Below are positions 27,000-35,126 of a stretch of 64,000 bases of DNA, in pieces (within the stretch, counting starts at the first letter, position 1; each line of letters opens with the position of its first letter). Below the pieces are notes generated by a model. The model searched no databases. It was not told the DNA's origin and saw only the letters and a list, made by a program, of their open reading frames with translations. Position numbers and translations under genes: made by a program. Source of the DNA: UBA12191 sp964422295 (lineage in GTDB: Bacteria; Planctomycetota; UBA8108; UBA1146); NCBI GenBank assembly GCA_964422295.1, contig CAYRAM010000013.1, positions 21,465-85,464 on the forward strand. The letters run 5' to 3'.

Positions 27000-27254
27000 C
27001 TTGAATCCTGTAACCGACAAAACTAATCCCCTGCAAATTTGAAATGATCCTTACTCAAACAACTCTGTATTCGAAGCAATTCGCGTTCGGAGCACCGAGC
27101 CAGCGCTGAAAGATTTCCGAACGGCGTGATCGATGCGAACTCCAAAGACGAGGATCCCCTCAATCCCTGAACCGCACCCGGTCAGTGTACTCGCTGATCA
27201 CCTCTTTGACTTGCGGAATATCTATAACTCGGAGTTGGCGGCGATAGACCCTGG
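27000..27254. other. Intergenic region with an 8-bp inverted repeat
   Basis: This 255-bp gap between spoVG and the large secreted protein contains CGTTCGGA (27084-27091) and TCCGAACG (27116-27123), a perfect 8-bp inverted repeat with a 24-base spacer. It could form a transcript hairpin on the - strand operon. No gene with a start codon is visible. Confidence 0.4.
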
Positions 27255-27923
27255 CTAGATGATGCCGGTACTAAAGTTGTCCTCAGGGGGAGGAAGAGAT
27301 TCCTCTTTCTCTTCTTCTTCAGATTCGGTCTTGCCGAGGAATTCGGCCTCACTGGCTTCTTCGTGATGGATATCTTCGAGAGGTCCCCGGGGTGCAGGGA
27401 TTTGACTGACAGACTTCTCCACGGAAGAAGTCTCTCTGGCGTGGATTTGCTGCTTCTCTTCCGCCCGACCGGATTCGTAAACTCCCGATTCTTCGAGAAA
27501 ATTCTCGAAGGCATCGAGAACATGATCCTGAATCTCTTCGCGGAATTCGGTCAAGATCGGGTGGGCGACATCTGCATGCAATTTCGATCGCCCCTGCTCC
27601 ACCTGGTCGGACAGGTGCCGTTCGATGGATCCCCCACACTGATTGCAATAATTGCTTCGAACCACATTCTTGAAATTGCACCCGGGGCAGCGGACCGTCA
27701 ATTTCCGGCTCGGCATGGCGATAAAGAGCCCCTTGCTGCCTTCGATCACCCGGATGTCCCTGACCACAAAGCAGTTGTCAAATGTGACGCTGCAAAAGGC
27801 CTTCAGCTTGTCTTCCTTGGACCCTGCAGGACTGACGCGGACTTCAGTAATTTCCAAGGGAGCCTCACTTTCCTCTTCTGCGGCAGAACCCAAAGATTCC
27901 GACCGAATAGCCATCGTCGGCAT
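27255..27923 (-). CDS. spoVG: SpoVG-family protein with an inserted zinc ribbon
   Basis: 222 residues. ITEVRVSPAG, then LKAFCSVTFDNCFVVRDIRVIEGSKGLFIAMPSRK (pieces at about 25-74) is the SpoVG core, and the usual closing element DVAHPI is at 118-122. Between them SpoVG normally has a short loop; here about 45 residues are inserted with CPGC-x10-CNQC (Cys79, 82, 93, 96), a zinc-ribbon pattern. A Glu/Ser-rich tail of about 80 residues follows. SpoVG proteins bind nucleic acid and affect sporulation, envelope and virulence genes in other bacteria. The gene starts 3 bp after ispE, as in the ispE-spoVG neighbourhood of Bacillus. Start may also be ATG 27914. Confidence 0.83.
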   Translation of the reverse strand: MPTMAIRSESLGSAAEEESEAPLEITEVRVSPAGSKEDKLKAFCSVTFDNCFVVRDIRVIEGSKGLFIAMPSRKLTVRCPGCNFKNVVRSNYCNQCGGSIERHLSDQVEQGRSKLHADVAHPILTEFREEIQDHVLDAFENFLEESGVYESGRAEEKQQIHARETSSVEKSVSQIPAPRGPLEDIHHEEASEAEFLGKTESEEEEKEESLPPPEDNFSTGII

Positions 27924-27926
27924 CGA

Positions 27927-28877
27927 TCAAGAATCGGTCATTAAGGGAACCACAAAAATTCTACTTTCAGCGAGAACGTTTGCGAATGACCCATCCTTAA
28001 GTAGAGGCTCACTCTGGAGAATTTTTCGCAGGTGGCGAGAATCCTCGACAGAAGCCTCTTGACTATCAGCAACAATGACAAACCCAGAGCCACTCCCGGT
28101 CATGATCCAGCGACCGGAAAATTGGACTTCCAGGAGAGCGGAGATGGTTTCGATTCGCGAATCCAATCTTTGCGCACCATCGAGAAGCCGATTGTACAAG
28201 GATTGGAATCCTCTTCGCTGATTCCGGAAGTCATCAATATTGAAATTGCGACATGAATGACCAGAAGTCAAGGGACCGCCCAGTTGGTGGTAAACATCCG
28301 CCGTTGAAAGGCCAAATCCGGGGTACCAAATACAAACATTGACAGAATAATCTGTGAATATCGGTCCTTCGATCACTTCAATGATCTCTCCACGACCTCG
28401 AACAACACAAGGTCCGGACCCTAGAAAAAACGGAACATCGGATCCCAATTCAGCCGCATCCCGAAGGACTCCCTGCCAACCTCTGGGATCGGGATAGCGC
28501 TCGTGCAGACATGCGAGCATCGCTGCGGCATTACTGCTCCCCCCTCCCAATCCAGCCTGGGAAGGGATCTCTTTTCTCAACCGGATGGTGATGGGAGGGA
28601 TCGATCTCGACCTTCGCGCCTTCTCAAGAGCGACCATCACGAGGTTTGAAGAATCGGCAGGAGCTCCTCCTTGAGGAAGTTCCAATTGATCGACTGCAAC
28701 ATCGAATTTCAATTCCAATTCGTCTTTCAAACCGATCGGCACCATCAATGAAACGATTTCGTGAAATCCATCCTCCCTGAGGCCAAGCACCTCAAGCCAC
28801 AAGTTGACCTTCGCAGGGGTGGTCACACGGAGAGATTTCTCAGACGATTCGATCAGCTCGAACAGCGGTGCAGGCAT
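27927..28877 (-). CDS. ispE: 4-diphosphocytidyl-2-C-methyl-D-erythritol kinase
   Basis: About 316 residues. The N-terminal VTTPAKVNLWLEVLGLREDGFHEI and the ATP-binding loop PSQAGLGGGSSNAAAML identify the GHMP kinase IspE. The C-terminal MTGSGSGFVIV is the second glycine motif. It phosphorylates CDP-methylerythritol at the 2-position in the non-mevalonate isoprenoid pathway. The ATG at 28877 overlaps the panC stop (TGATG); a TTG one codon earlier is also possible. It sits in the psd-pssA-folK-panC-ispE-spoVG operon. Confidence 0.94.
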   Translation of the reverse strand: MPAPLFELIESSEKSLRVTTPAKVNLWLEVLGLREDGFHEIVSLMVPIGLKDELELKFDVAVDQLELPQGGAPADSSNLVMVALEKARRSRSIPPITIRLRKEIPSQAGLGGGSSNAAAMLACLHERYPDPRGWQGVLRDAAELGSDVPFFLGSGPCVVRGRGEIIEVIEGPIFTDYSVNVCIWYPGFGLSTADVYHQLGGPLTSGHSCRNFNIDDFRNQRRGFQSLYNRLLDGAQRLDSRIETISALLEVQFSGRWIMTGSGSGFVIVADSQEASVEDSRHLRKILQSEPLLKDGSFANVLAESRIFVVPLMTDS

Positions 28878-29767
28878 CAATCGATCTCCAGTGTGACATT
28901 GTCGATCAATCGAACTTCTCCCACATGTGCAGCGATACAGGCGACTGCCTCGCCTCCTCTGGCTGGAGAATCCAGCGGATTCAATGACCCCTTGTCCAAG
29001 ATTTCCAGATACTCAAGATCCAGGCGCGAATCCAACTCGGGAAGGGCAACTTCTCGCAGAACAGATGGTTCCCGTTCTCCTGAGGCCCACGACTCCCTGA
29101 TCGCTCGCAATCCCCTCCACAAACTGAGAGCCGCTTCCCTGTCCGATGGACTGAGTCGCTGGTTTCTGCTCGATAGGGCCAAGCCATCCGCTTCCCTCAC
29201 GAGGGGGCAGCGAACAATCTCGATGGGCAGGTTTAGATCCAGTGTCATACGCTCGATGATCGTGACCTGCTGAAGGTCCTTTTCCCCGAAGAAAGCATGA
29301 GTGGGCTGAAACAGGTGAAAAAGTTTCAGCACGATCAGGCACACACCTCCAAAGTGTTGCGGTCTCGATTTGCCACACAGGCGATTTGCCAATGTCGGGA
29401 CTGTCACTTCGGTTGCAAAACCTTCGGGATACATCGCATCGGACTCGCCGATCCAAACAAAATCGACTCCCTCTGCTGCGGCATGTTCAAGATCTGCCTC
29501 CAAGGTCTTTGGATAGGTCGCCAAATCCTCCTCCGGAGCAAACTGTGTCGGATTCACAAAGATGGTCAGGGCAACGACGTCACATCGTCTTTTCGCCTCC
29601 CGAATCAGCGACAAGTGTCCTTCGTGAAGCGCGCCCATCGTTGGCACCAATCCGACGCTGATCTCTGATGCCAAGGATTCTCGCCATCTTCGCAAACTGT
29701 CCATCAGGGAGAGCTCACCGTCAGCGGCAGATTCTCGGTAGTCATTGCGATTCCCGACGATCAGCAT
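28877..29767 (-). CDS. panC: Pantothenate synthetase
   Basis: About 296 residues from ATG 29767, overlapping folK by 7 bp. The ATP and pantoate motifs are clear: VGLVPTMGALHEGHLSLI, IFVNPTQFAPEEDL, FFGEKDLQQ, VRCPLVREADGLALSSRNQRL. The enzyme joins pantoate and beta-alanine with ATP to make pantothenate, the precursor of coenzyme A. panB and panD are not in the window. Its place between folK and ispE makes this a cofactor/lipid-precursor operon. Confidence 0.95.
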   Translation of the reverse strand: MLIVGNRNDYRESAADGELSLMDSLRRWRESLASEISVGLVPTMGALHEGHLSLIREAKRRCDVVALTIFVNPTQFAPEEDLATYPKTLEADLEHAAAEGVDFVWIGESDAMYPEGFATEVTVPTLANRLCGKSRPQHFGGVCLIVLKLFHLFQPTHAFFGEKDLQQVTIIERMTLDLNLPIEIVRCPLVREADGLALSSRNQRLSPSDREAALSLWRGLRAIRESWASGEREPSVLREVALPELDSRLDLEYLEILDKGSLNPLDSPARGGEAVACIAAHVGEVRLIDNVTLEID

Positions 29768-30246
29768 CCGGCACTCCCATTCACAGAAGTCGGCAAGGCG
29801 TTGAGCAATTCGGCAACAGAACGCCCGTGAACCGGTACCACAAAATCTGCTTCGAGGTCCGCCCATGGTGCCAGAACAAAACTTCTCTCAGCCAATCTCG
29901 GATGGGGAATCCTGAGGGAATTTTCTGAAACATGTTCTTCACCGTAAGTGAGGATATCGATGTCAATAATTCGCGGTCCCCAAGGTTCTATCCGTTCACG
30001 CCCCATCTGCTTTTCGATCCCCAAACACATCTGCAAAGCTTCCTGCGGCTGCATCGAACAGACTCCACTGAGTATCTGATTGAGATAGCGGCCCTGGGGG
30101 GGACCCACAGGCTCAGTCTCATGAATCGGAGAAGAACTCATTTCCGAGAGCAACAACTCCTCGATGAGTTTGCATGCCTGATCGAGGTTCCCTTCCCGAT
30201 CTCCGAGATTAGAACCCAGTGCCAGTCTGACAGGGACCTTGATCAC
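29761..30246 (-). CDS. folK: 6-hydroxymethyl-7,8-dihydropterin pyrophosphokinase
   Basis: 161 residues. LALGSNLGDREGNL at the N-terminus, HETEPVGPPQGRYLNQI, and EPWGPRIIDIDIL with RIPHPRLAERSFVLAPW are HPPK signatures. It transfers pyrophosphate from ATP to hydroxymethyl-dihydropterin in folate synthesis. The GTG start follows GGAGGAGGA and overlaps the pssA stop by GTGA. folP and folB are not nearby. Confidence 0.94.
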   Translation of the reverse strand: MIKVPVRLALGSNLGDREGNLDQACKLIEELLLSEMSSSPIHETEPVGPPQGRYLNQILSGVCSMQPQEALQMCLGIEKQMGRERIEPWGPRIIDIDILTYGEEHVSENSLRIPHPRLAERSFVLAPWADLEADFVVPVHGRSVAELLNALPTSVNGSAGC

Positions 30247-31145
30247 TCCTCCTCCGGCACCCCGGAGGATTGGGACTCTTCAATGTTTTCTTGTCGGTTT
30301 CTCCGACCCGAAAATGGACGTAACAGAAAAGCCACCGCAGGAGAAATCCCGTAGAGGGTAAAAGCGAGGAGGATCACCGGTTCGGCGAAGAATACGATCA
30401 GCGTGGTTCCAAATATCAGGCTGGTAAACCGATCAAAGTTCATCCCCCTGCGCAGGAGTACGGTTCCCATGTGTGTGTATTGAACTCGTTGCGAAACCAT
30501 CAAATATCCGAGAATGAAGCAGGTCACCGGTAGATACGAAGTGATGCTGTTGTTGACCAGCTCCACCCATTCAGGCTTTTCGGCAGCAAAAAGACGCAGA
30601 TCCCAGGATTGCCAATCCCTGAGCCAGAAAAAGCAGATGACGAGCCCTGCGACCACTCCTGCAGCGCCTGGAGTCGGCAATCCGACAAAAGCCTCCGCTT
30701 CGTCGGGATCATCCTTTTCCGCTTTGATGGAATTGAATCGGGCCAAGCGCATGAGGGCACCGAGGAAGTACGCTAGGCAAAAGACCCACATCATGCGCCC
30801 CAATGGAGTGATGATGTCATCCGCATCCGAATGGTGGAACATCGCCAGAGCCAAACCTGCCGGTGCCAAGCCAAAACTGACCAAATCCGCCAAGGAATCG
30901 AGCTGCGCACCCAGGGTGGTTCCGCCCCCTGTCACCCGTGCGACTTTGCCATCGAAAACATCGAAGAGCATTCCCGCCAAGATGAACCAGGCAGCCCTCT
31001 CAAGCCTTTCAAGAGGATCGGATGCACCCCCTTCCAGGCTTCCTGCGATCAGGGTCAGGGCAATGAAACCGCAAACGGCATTGCACAATGTGATCGTGTT
31101 GGGAATCAAAGCGACTCGCCTCGAAGATTCACTCGATCCAATCAC
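30243..31145 (-). CDS. pssA: CDP-diacylglycerol-serine O-phosphatidyltransferase
   Basis: About 300 residues. The CDP-alcohol phosphotransferase signature DVFDGKVARVTGGGTTLGAQLDSLAD has the DG-AR-G-D-D spacing, and several hydrophobic helices (IPNTITLCNAVCGFIALTLIAG and others) flank it. It makes phosphatidylserine in the cytoplasmic membrane. The next upstream gene, psd, converts that to phosphatidylethanolamine. The start is uncertain: GTG 31145 or ATG 31178, overlapping psd by 17 or 50 bp. A TTG near 31109 would begin close to the conserved region. Confidence 0.93.
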   Translation of the reverse strand: MIGSSESSRRVALIPNTITLCNAVCGFIALTLIAGSLEGGASDPLERLERAAWFILAGMLFDVFDGKVARVTGGGTTLGAQLDSLADLVSFGLAPAGLALAMFHHSDADDIITPLGRMMWVFCLAYFLGALMRLARFNSIKAEKDDPDEAEAFVGLPTPGAAGVVAGLVICFFWLRDWQSWDLRLFAAEKPEWVELVNNSITSYLPVTCFILGYLMVSQRVQYTHMGTVLLRRGMNFDRFTSLIFGTTLIVFFAEPVILLAFTLYGISPAVAFLLRPFSGRRNRQENIEESQSSGVPEEE

Positions 31146-31851
31146 CCAGCACCGTCTTTCCACCTTGTACCGTGTCACCGACCTTCACAGCAGCCTCAAA
31201 TGGCACTCCATCCTTTGCCGGAAGGATGATTTCCGTTTGAGAGCCAAATCGAATCATGCCGAAATCATATCCCCTTTCCACCTCTTCCCCGACCTGAAGT
31301 GGACAGACGATTCTTCGGGCGATCAAGCCTGCAATCTGCCGTACCAGAATCGGCACCCCAGCAGAACTCCTGAGACCGATCTCCTGGCGCTCATTGACTT
31401 CTCGCGCCTCCGCCCCCACCGCACTGCGGAATTCACCCGGGATATACCTGAGGTGCTCGATCACCCCATCCACCGGGATCCGGTTGACGTGAACATTGAA
31501 CACTGAAAGGAAGATGTGGATGCGCAATGCGGGGCCCTCAACATAGGCCTCATCCTCAACGCGATCGACTCCGATCACCTTTCCGTCGGCGGGGGAGATC
31601 GGCTGATTCCCTGCGGGAGCGATCCTTTTCGGGTTGCGAAAAAAGTTGATGCTGAAGAGCCATATCACCCCGATGAAGATCCAACCCCCGGTCCGGAAGG
31701 ATTCATTCCAGCCCTCCCCCATGAGCAGGGAGCAACTGGCAACCACACAAATCAGGGAGATCCATGCAACCACGGGAGTCCCATGCCGGGTCAATCTGTC
31801 GCCCAACAATCCCTTCGACTCGGGTCGCATCACTTTGGTTTCCAATCTCAT
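31129..31851 (-). CDS. psd: Phosphatidylserine decarboxylase proenzyme
   Basis: About 240 residues from ATG 31851. An in-frame extension to 32022 would run into the divergent enolase start and lacks family similarity. Two membrane segments lie near residues 25-70 and FFRNPKR follows. ISPADGKVIGVDRV, HIFLSVFNVHVNRIPVDG and the self-cleavage site MIRFGSQTEI (Gly-Ser, which generates the pyruvoyl group) mark the short Psd class. It decarboxylates phosphatidylserine to phosphatidylethanolamine. It is the first gene of the operon that continues to pssA, divergent from enolase across about 147 bp. Confidence 0.93.
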   Translation of the reverse strand: MRLETKVMRPESKGLLGDRLTRHGTPVVAWISLICVVASCSLLMGEGWNESFRTGGWIFIGVIWLFSINFFRNPKRIAPAGNQPISPADGKVIGVDRVEDEAYVEGPALRIHIFLSVFNVHVNRIPVDGVIEHLRYIPGEFRSAVGAEAREVNERQEIGLRSSAGVPILVRQIAGLIARRIVCPLQVGEEVERGYDFGMIRFGSQTEIILPAKDGVPFEAAVKVGDTVQGGKTVLGDWIE

Positions 31852-31998
31852 GGCTCCAGTCCGTCCGATCGGTTGACACGTGGGGTCCCGGACAAGGACA
31901 ATCCACAATCTCCATCGTGAAGCATCCGCAAGGGTGAGGCAACTGACCCCGAGGAATCGGTAACCGTCGCAAGGCGACCTCTGAAATGAAAGATCCCC

Positions 31999-33267
31999 AT
32001 GAGCAATATCACAGCACTCCATGGCAGAATGGCGCTCGACAGCCGCGGATTTCCTACAATTGAAGCAGAATGCACCCTAGCGGATGGGAGTCATGGTTCA
32101 GCCCTCATACCGTCTGGAGCCTCCACAGGTGAAGCAGAGGCTCTGGAACTTCGGGATGGAGGAGCTGACTGGGCAGGTAAGGGGGTCGAAAAAGCACTCG
32201 GAAACCTCAATGGAGAAATCTCCGAACTGCTGACCGGAGAAGACGCCCGGGATCAGGAAGGGATCGACCGCAGACTCTGTGAAGCGGACGGAACCGAAAA
32301 CAAATCCTGTCTGGGTGCGAATGCCATCCTGGCGGCCTCGATGGCTGTCTGCAGGGCCGCTGCCGACAGTTGCCAACTTCCTTTGTACCGATACATCGGT
32401 GGGCCTTCCTCTGTTCGTTTGCCGATTCCCTTGCTGAACGTGGTCAATGGCGGAGCCCATGCAGACAACTCCGTGGATGTCCAGGAGTTCATGCTCGCAC
32501 CCACGGGCTTCACTGATTTCACCTCTGCCCTGCGCGCGGGAGTGGAGGTTTACCACGTCCTCAAACAGCGGCTCAAAGGTGCAGGACTGGTGACAGCGGT
32601 CGGTGATGAGGGTGGGTTCGCCCCCGACTTCGACAGCGACGTAAAAGTTCTTGAGGAATTGAGTGGGGCGATTCATCAGGCGGGGTACACCGTGGGCCAT
32701 GATCAACAATTCACGTTTGCCCTGGATGTGGCTGCCAGCGAATTGCATGAGGGAGGTCGCTACAAGATGGGTGCGAAGGGGGAATCTCTCTCATCCTCAG
32801 ATATGGTCCGGCACTGGGTCCAATTGGCGAGCCAGTTTCCCTTCACCAGCATCGAAGACGGCCTCGATGAGGAGGACTGGGCGGGTTGGACCGAATTGAC
32901 TGCCGCACTGCCCGATATCCGAATGGTGGGCGACGATCTGTTTGCCACCGATCCGAAACGGATTCGCAAAGGGATTACCGAAGGTGCAGGGAGTGCCCTC
33001 CTGGTCAAACTGAATCAGATCGGTACCGTCTCGGAGACACTACAGGCGATCGGAATCGCTTCAGAAGCGGGATTCAGAATCATCGTTTCCCATCGTTCAG
33101 GGGAGACGGAAGATGACTTCATCGCCGATCTGGCCGTGGCCACCGGAGCGGGCTGGATCAAAACCGGAGCCCCCTGCCGTTCGGAGAGAAACGCCAAATA
33201 CAACCGTCTCCTGCGCATCGAGGCAGAACTGGCCTCATCCGCAATTCTGGGACCCTTGAAGTTTTAA
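31999..33267 (+). CDS. eno: Enolase
   Basis: 422 residues, standard length. ALDSRGFPTIEAECTL, PSGASTGEAEALELRD, NGGAHADNSVDVQEFMLAP, GDEGGFAPDF, SIEDGLDEEDW, GDDLFATDPKRI, LVKLNQIGT and VSHRSGETED contain the magnesium ligands and catalytic Lys and His. It interconverts 2-phosphoglycerate and phosphoenolpyruvate in glycolysis. A small FtsB-like coiled-coil gene follows, as in many bacteria. Promoter elements in the 147-bp divergent region are not assignable by eye. Confidence 0.97.
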   Translation: MSNITALHGRMALDSRGFPTIEAECTLADGSHGSALIPSGASTGEAEALELRDGGADWAGKGVEKALGNLNGEISELLTGEDARDQEGIDRRLCEADGTENKSCLGANAILAASMAVCRAAADSCQLPLYRYIGGPSSVRLPIPLLNVVNGGAHADNSVDVQEFMLAPTGFTDFTSALRAGVEVYHVLKQRLKGAGLVTAVGDEGGFAPDFDSDVKVLEELSGAIHQAGYTVGHDQQFTFALDVAASELHEGGRYKMGAKGESLSSSDMVRHWVQLASQFPFTSIEDGLDEEDWAGWTELTAALPDIRMVGDDLFATDPKRIRKGITEGAGSALLVKLNQIGTVSETLQAIGIASEAGFRIIVSHRSGETEDDFIADLAVATGAGWIKTGAPCRSERNAKYNRLLRIEAELASSAILGPLKF

Positions 33268-33360
33268 GCCGATCCTGATCTACTGCGCCTGTCGAAATTG
33301 CATGCCTGCCAGCGTAGAGAAGATTGGAGATCGGAGCTCTTGTTCCTGTCTATCCCACCG

Positions 33361-33705
33361 ATGACCCGTTCCTCACTGAAGAGTGCCATCGCATCTCCGC
33401 TGAACGCTCTTGGATTCAGTCATTTGCAGAGTCTATTACTCTGCCTCGGACTCTCATTGATCTTCTTCAACCAGGTGGTCGCACCTCGCATCGATGAATT
33501 GCAGTCTTTGCAGAATCAACAGCAAGACTTTCAGTTGAGGATTACGGAGCAGAAACTGATCCAGCAACAATTGGCGGAGTCCAACAGAGCCCTCACAGAG
33601 GATGAATTTCATCGCTTTGTGAAGTACCGCAAGTTGACATTATTCCGCACCAACAACGAGTTCACCCTGGATGAGTACCTCAGGAGTCAATCCCCACGCA
33701 TGTAA
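33361..33705 (+). CDS. FtsB/DivIC-like septum-formation coiled-coil protein
   Basis: About 114 residues from ATG 33361; no clear ribosome site is visible, and a TTG at 33298 is in frame. One membrane helix (LQSLLLCLGLSLIFFNQVVAP, about 22-43) is followed by a Gln/Leu-rich coiled coil (ELQSLQNQQQDFQLRITEQK) and a short C-terminal part. Such bitopic proteins join FtsL and FtsQ at the division site. The call rests on topology and on its position after enolase, where ftsB usually lies. A bidirectional terminator follows within 60-100 bp. Confidence 0.65.
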   Translation: MTRSSLKSAIASPLNALGFSHLQSLLLCLGLSLIFFNQVVAPRIDELQSLQNQQQDFQLRITEQKLIQQQLAESNRALTEDEFHRFVKYRKLTLFRTNNEFTLDEYLRSQSPRM

Positions 33706-33728
33706 GCACGCTTGATTCAGGCAATGAT

Positions 33729-33760
33729 CTCCTGGGCCTTCTGTCTCCTGGGCCTTCTGT
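33729..33760 (+). repeat. Two tandem copies of a 16-bp sequence
   Basis: CTCCTGGGCCTTCTGT occurs at 33729-33744 and again at 33745-33760, immediately before the terminator hairpin. It is non-coding and looks like a simple local duplication. Confidence 0.85.
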
Positions 33761-33765
33761 CAGGG

Positions 33766-33802
33766 AAAAAGGCCGATTGCGCCCAGCGCAATCGGCCTTT
33801 TT
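33766..33802. terminator. Bidirectional intrinsic terminator
   Basis: AAAAAGGCCGATTGCG pairs with CGCAATCGGCCTTTTT around a short CCCA loop, with a T-run on each strand. It lies between the convergent FtsB-like (+) and LysM (-) genes and can end both transcripts. Confidence 0.92.
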
Positions 33803-33869
33803 CAGTAGATTCCACAGTTGTCAGGAGTTCGGTGATCGATCAACTCCCCGCCACTTGGCCAATCACCGA

Positions 33870-34760
33870 TCAGGGAAGATTGATGACGAGTCCCACTTTG
33901 AGGACATTCAGATTGGTCCCGGGATTCGCATCACGAATTTCCGTCCAGCGGTTTCCATCCCCCAAACGATCACTGGCGATATCCCAAAGGGTATCCCCAT
34001 CTTGAATCTGATATGTACGGCCTCCGCGGGCAACCGCCGCAGGTCGAGGGGATTTGACTTCTGACTTTTCACTTCCCAAGACAGGCACCCGCAATATCTG
34101 CCCCTCTTTGAGTACGGAAGACTCGGTGAGCCCGGAATTAGCTGCGATGATCTTTCCGTAACTGCTTCCCGATCCGAGATGACGCTCGGCGATCCGCCAG
34201 AGGCTATCTCCTGATTTGACGGCTACCTTGATGAATTCACGCTTCGGCAGAGGCGGCTTCGTCGAATTGGCATTGGCACTCGCAGATGAGACGTTGCCCC
34301 TGCCGGAGACTCCGCTGTTGTTGGAATTCGGCAGTTGACCCCGGTTTCGAATGACACCGGTGGTCTTCATCACCTCCGCTTCATTCAATCGGGCGGTTCC
34401 CCTTGTAAGTTGACCCGACAGTTGACCATTACTGCCTGCGGAATCGTTTCGGTTCTGAAGCGTGTCATTCGTACCCGTTCCGGATCTCACCGGGCGCGAA
34501 GGGCGAGTGGATGTCGTTCCCGATGCCGTGATCGGGGAATTGACCTGAGAATTGGCACTCTCTCGTGTGGGGATCTTGCGGACAGACTTGTTTCGTGAAG
34601 GGTTGTTGGCGTCGACATCTTTTGCCGTACGTCCGGTGACCTGCTCTTCACCACTGGGACCACTTTGAACTTCATTGTTCAACAGATTGGCGATCACGAT
34701 CACCACGAGGATCGAGATTAATATAAAACCGATTTTTGTTCCGGTACCCATGCCGCTCAT
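33870..34760 (-). CDS. Membrane-anchored protein with two LysM domains
   Basis: About 296 residues from ATG 34760, which follows AGGGGGAA by four bases; the open frame extends to 35054 but that would overlap the secDF terminator. One membrane helix (IGFILISILVVIVIANLL, about 8-27) precedes a long Ser/Thr/Asn/Arg-rich linker (about 30-185). Two LysM modules follow: VKSGDSLWRIAERHLG and IQDGDTLWDIASDRLG. LysM modules bind N-acetylglucosamine in peptidoglycan, so the protein probably ties the membrane to the wall or marks sites for wall enzymes. No catalytic domain is present. Confidence 0.85.
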   Translation of the reverse strand: MSGMGTGTKIGFILISILVVIVIANLLNNEVQSGPSGEEQVTGRTAKDVDANNPSRNKSVRKIPTRESANSQVNSPITASGTTSTRPSRPVRSGTGTNDTLQNRNDSAGSNGQLSGQLTRGTARLNEAEVMKTTGVIRNRGQLPNSNNSGVSGRGNVSSASANANSTKPPLPKREFIKVAVKSGDSLWRIAERHLGSGSSYGKIIAANSGLTESSVLKEGQILRVPVLGSEKSEVKSPRPAAVARGGRTYQIQDGDTLWDIASDRLGDGNRWTEIRDANPGTNLNVLKVGLVINLP

Positions 34761-35126
34761 CAAATTCCCCCTGTTCCCGAGTCGGTTCAAGCGAAGCCAG
34801 GTCCCCCGACCTGTTGGATCAATTGGCATCACTCCGGTGAGCAGACTCTCGTCCAACCTGCAATTCAGAACTCGAGGTTGGCTAGCGTTGGCTTGGAGGA
34901 TAACCCGATAATTATGGTGAATCCACGCCCCTCCAACAGATTGATTTGACCCCGGAATCGCTCCTTCTCGCCGATCTGGTGAAGACCGGAGGAGAGTTTT
35001 GAGCTGAAAAATTCCTGATTCCCGGGATGGGGTGCCCTGAACACGGACCATCACGAAACAGGCCCGGAACTCCTATGGAGATCCGGGCCTGTCTCAAACT
35101 CCCACGATGACCGGTTCTCAGCGATA
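34761..35126. other. Intergenic region between secDF and the LysM gene
   Basis: The 366-bp gap holds the secDF terminator hairpin (35058-35092) and presumably the LysM promoter. I see no gene. The minus frame of the LysM gene stays open to 35054 but has no strong start upstream of 34760. Confidence 0.5.
35058..35092 (-). terminator. Intrinsic terminator after secDF
   Basis: ACAGGCCCGGA (35058-35068) pairs perfectly with TCCGGGCCTGT (35082-35092) around a 13-base loop, 35 bp past the secDF stop. On the minus strand the stem is followed by TTTCG, a short U-tract. Confidence 0.75.

Noticed and set aside
31852..32022. Upstream extension of psd by 57 residues.
   Set aside because: It would overlap the divergent enolase start and removes nothing the family needs; ATG 31851 gives the normal N-terminus.
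34761..35054. Upstream extension of the LysM protein by 98 residues.
   Set aside because: ATG 34760 has a strong AGGGGGAA site directly before the membrane helix, and the extension would run up to the secDF terminator hairpin.
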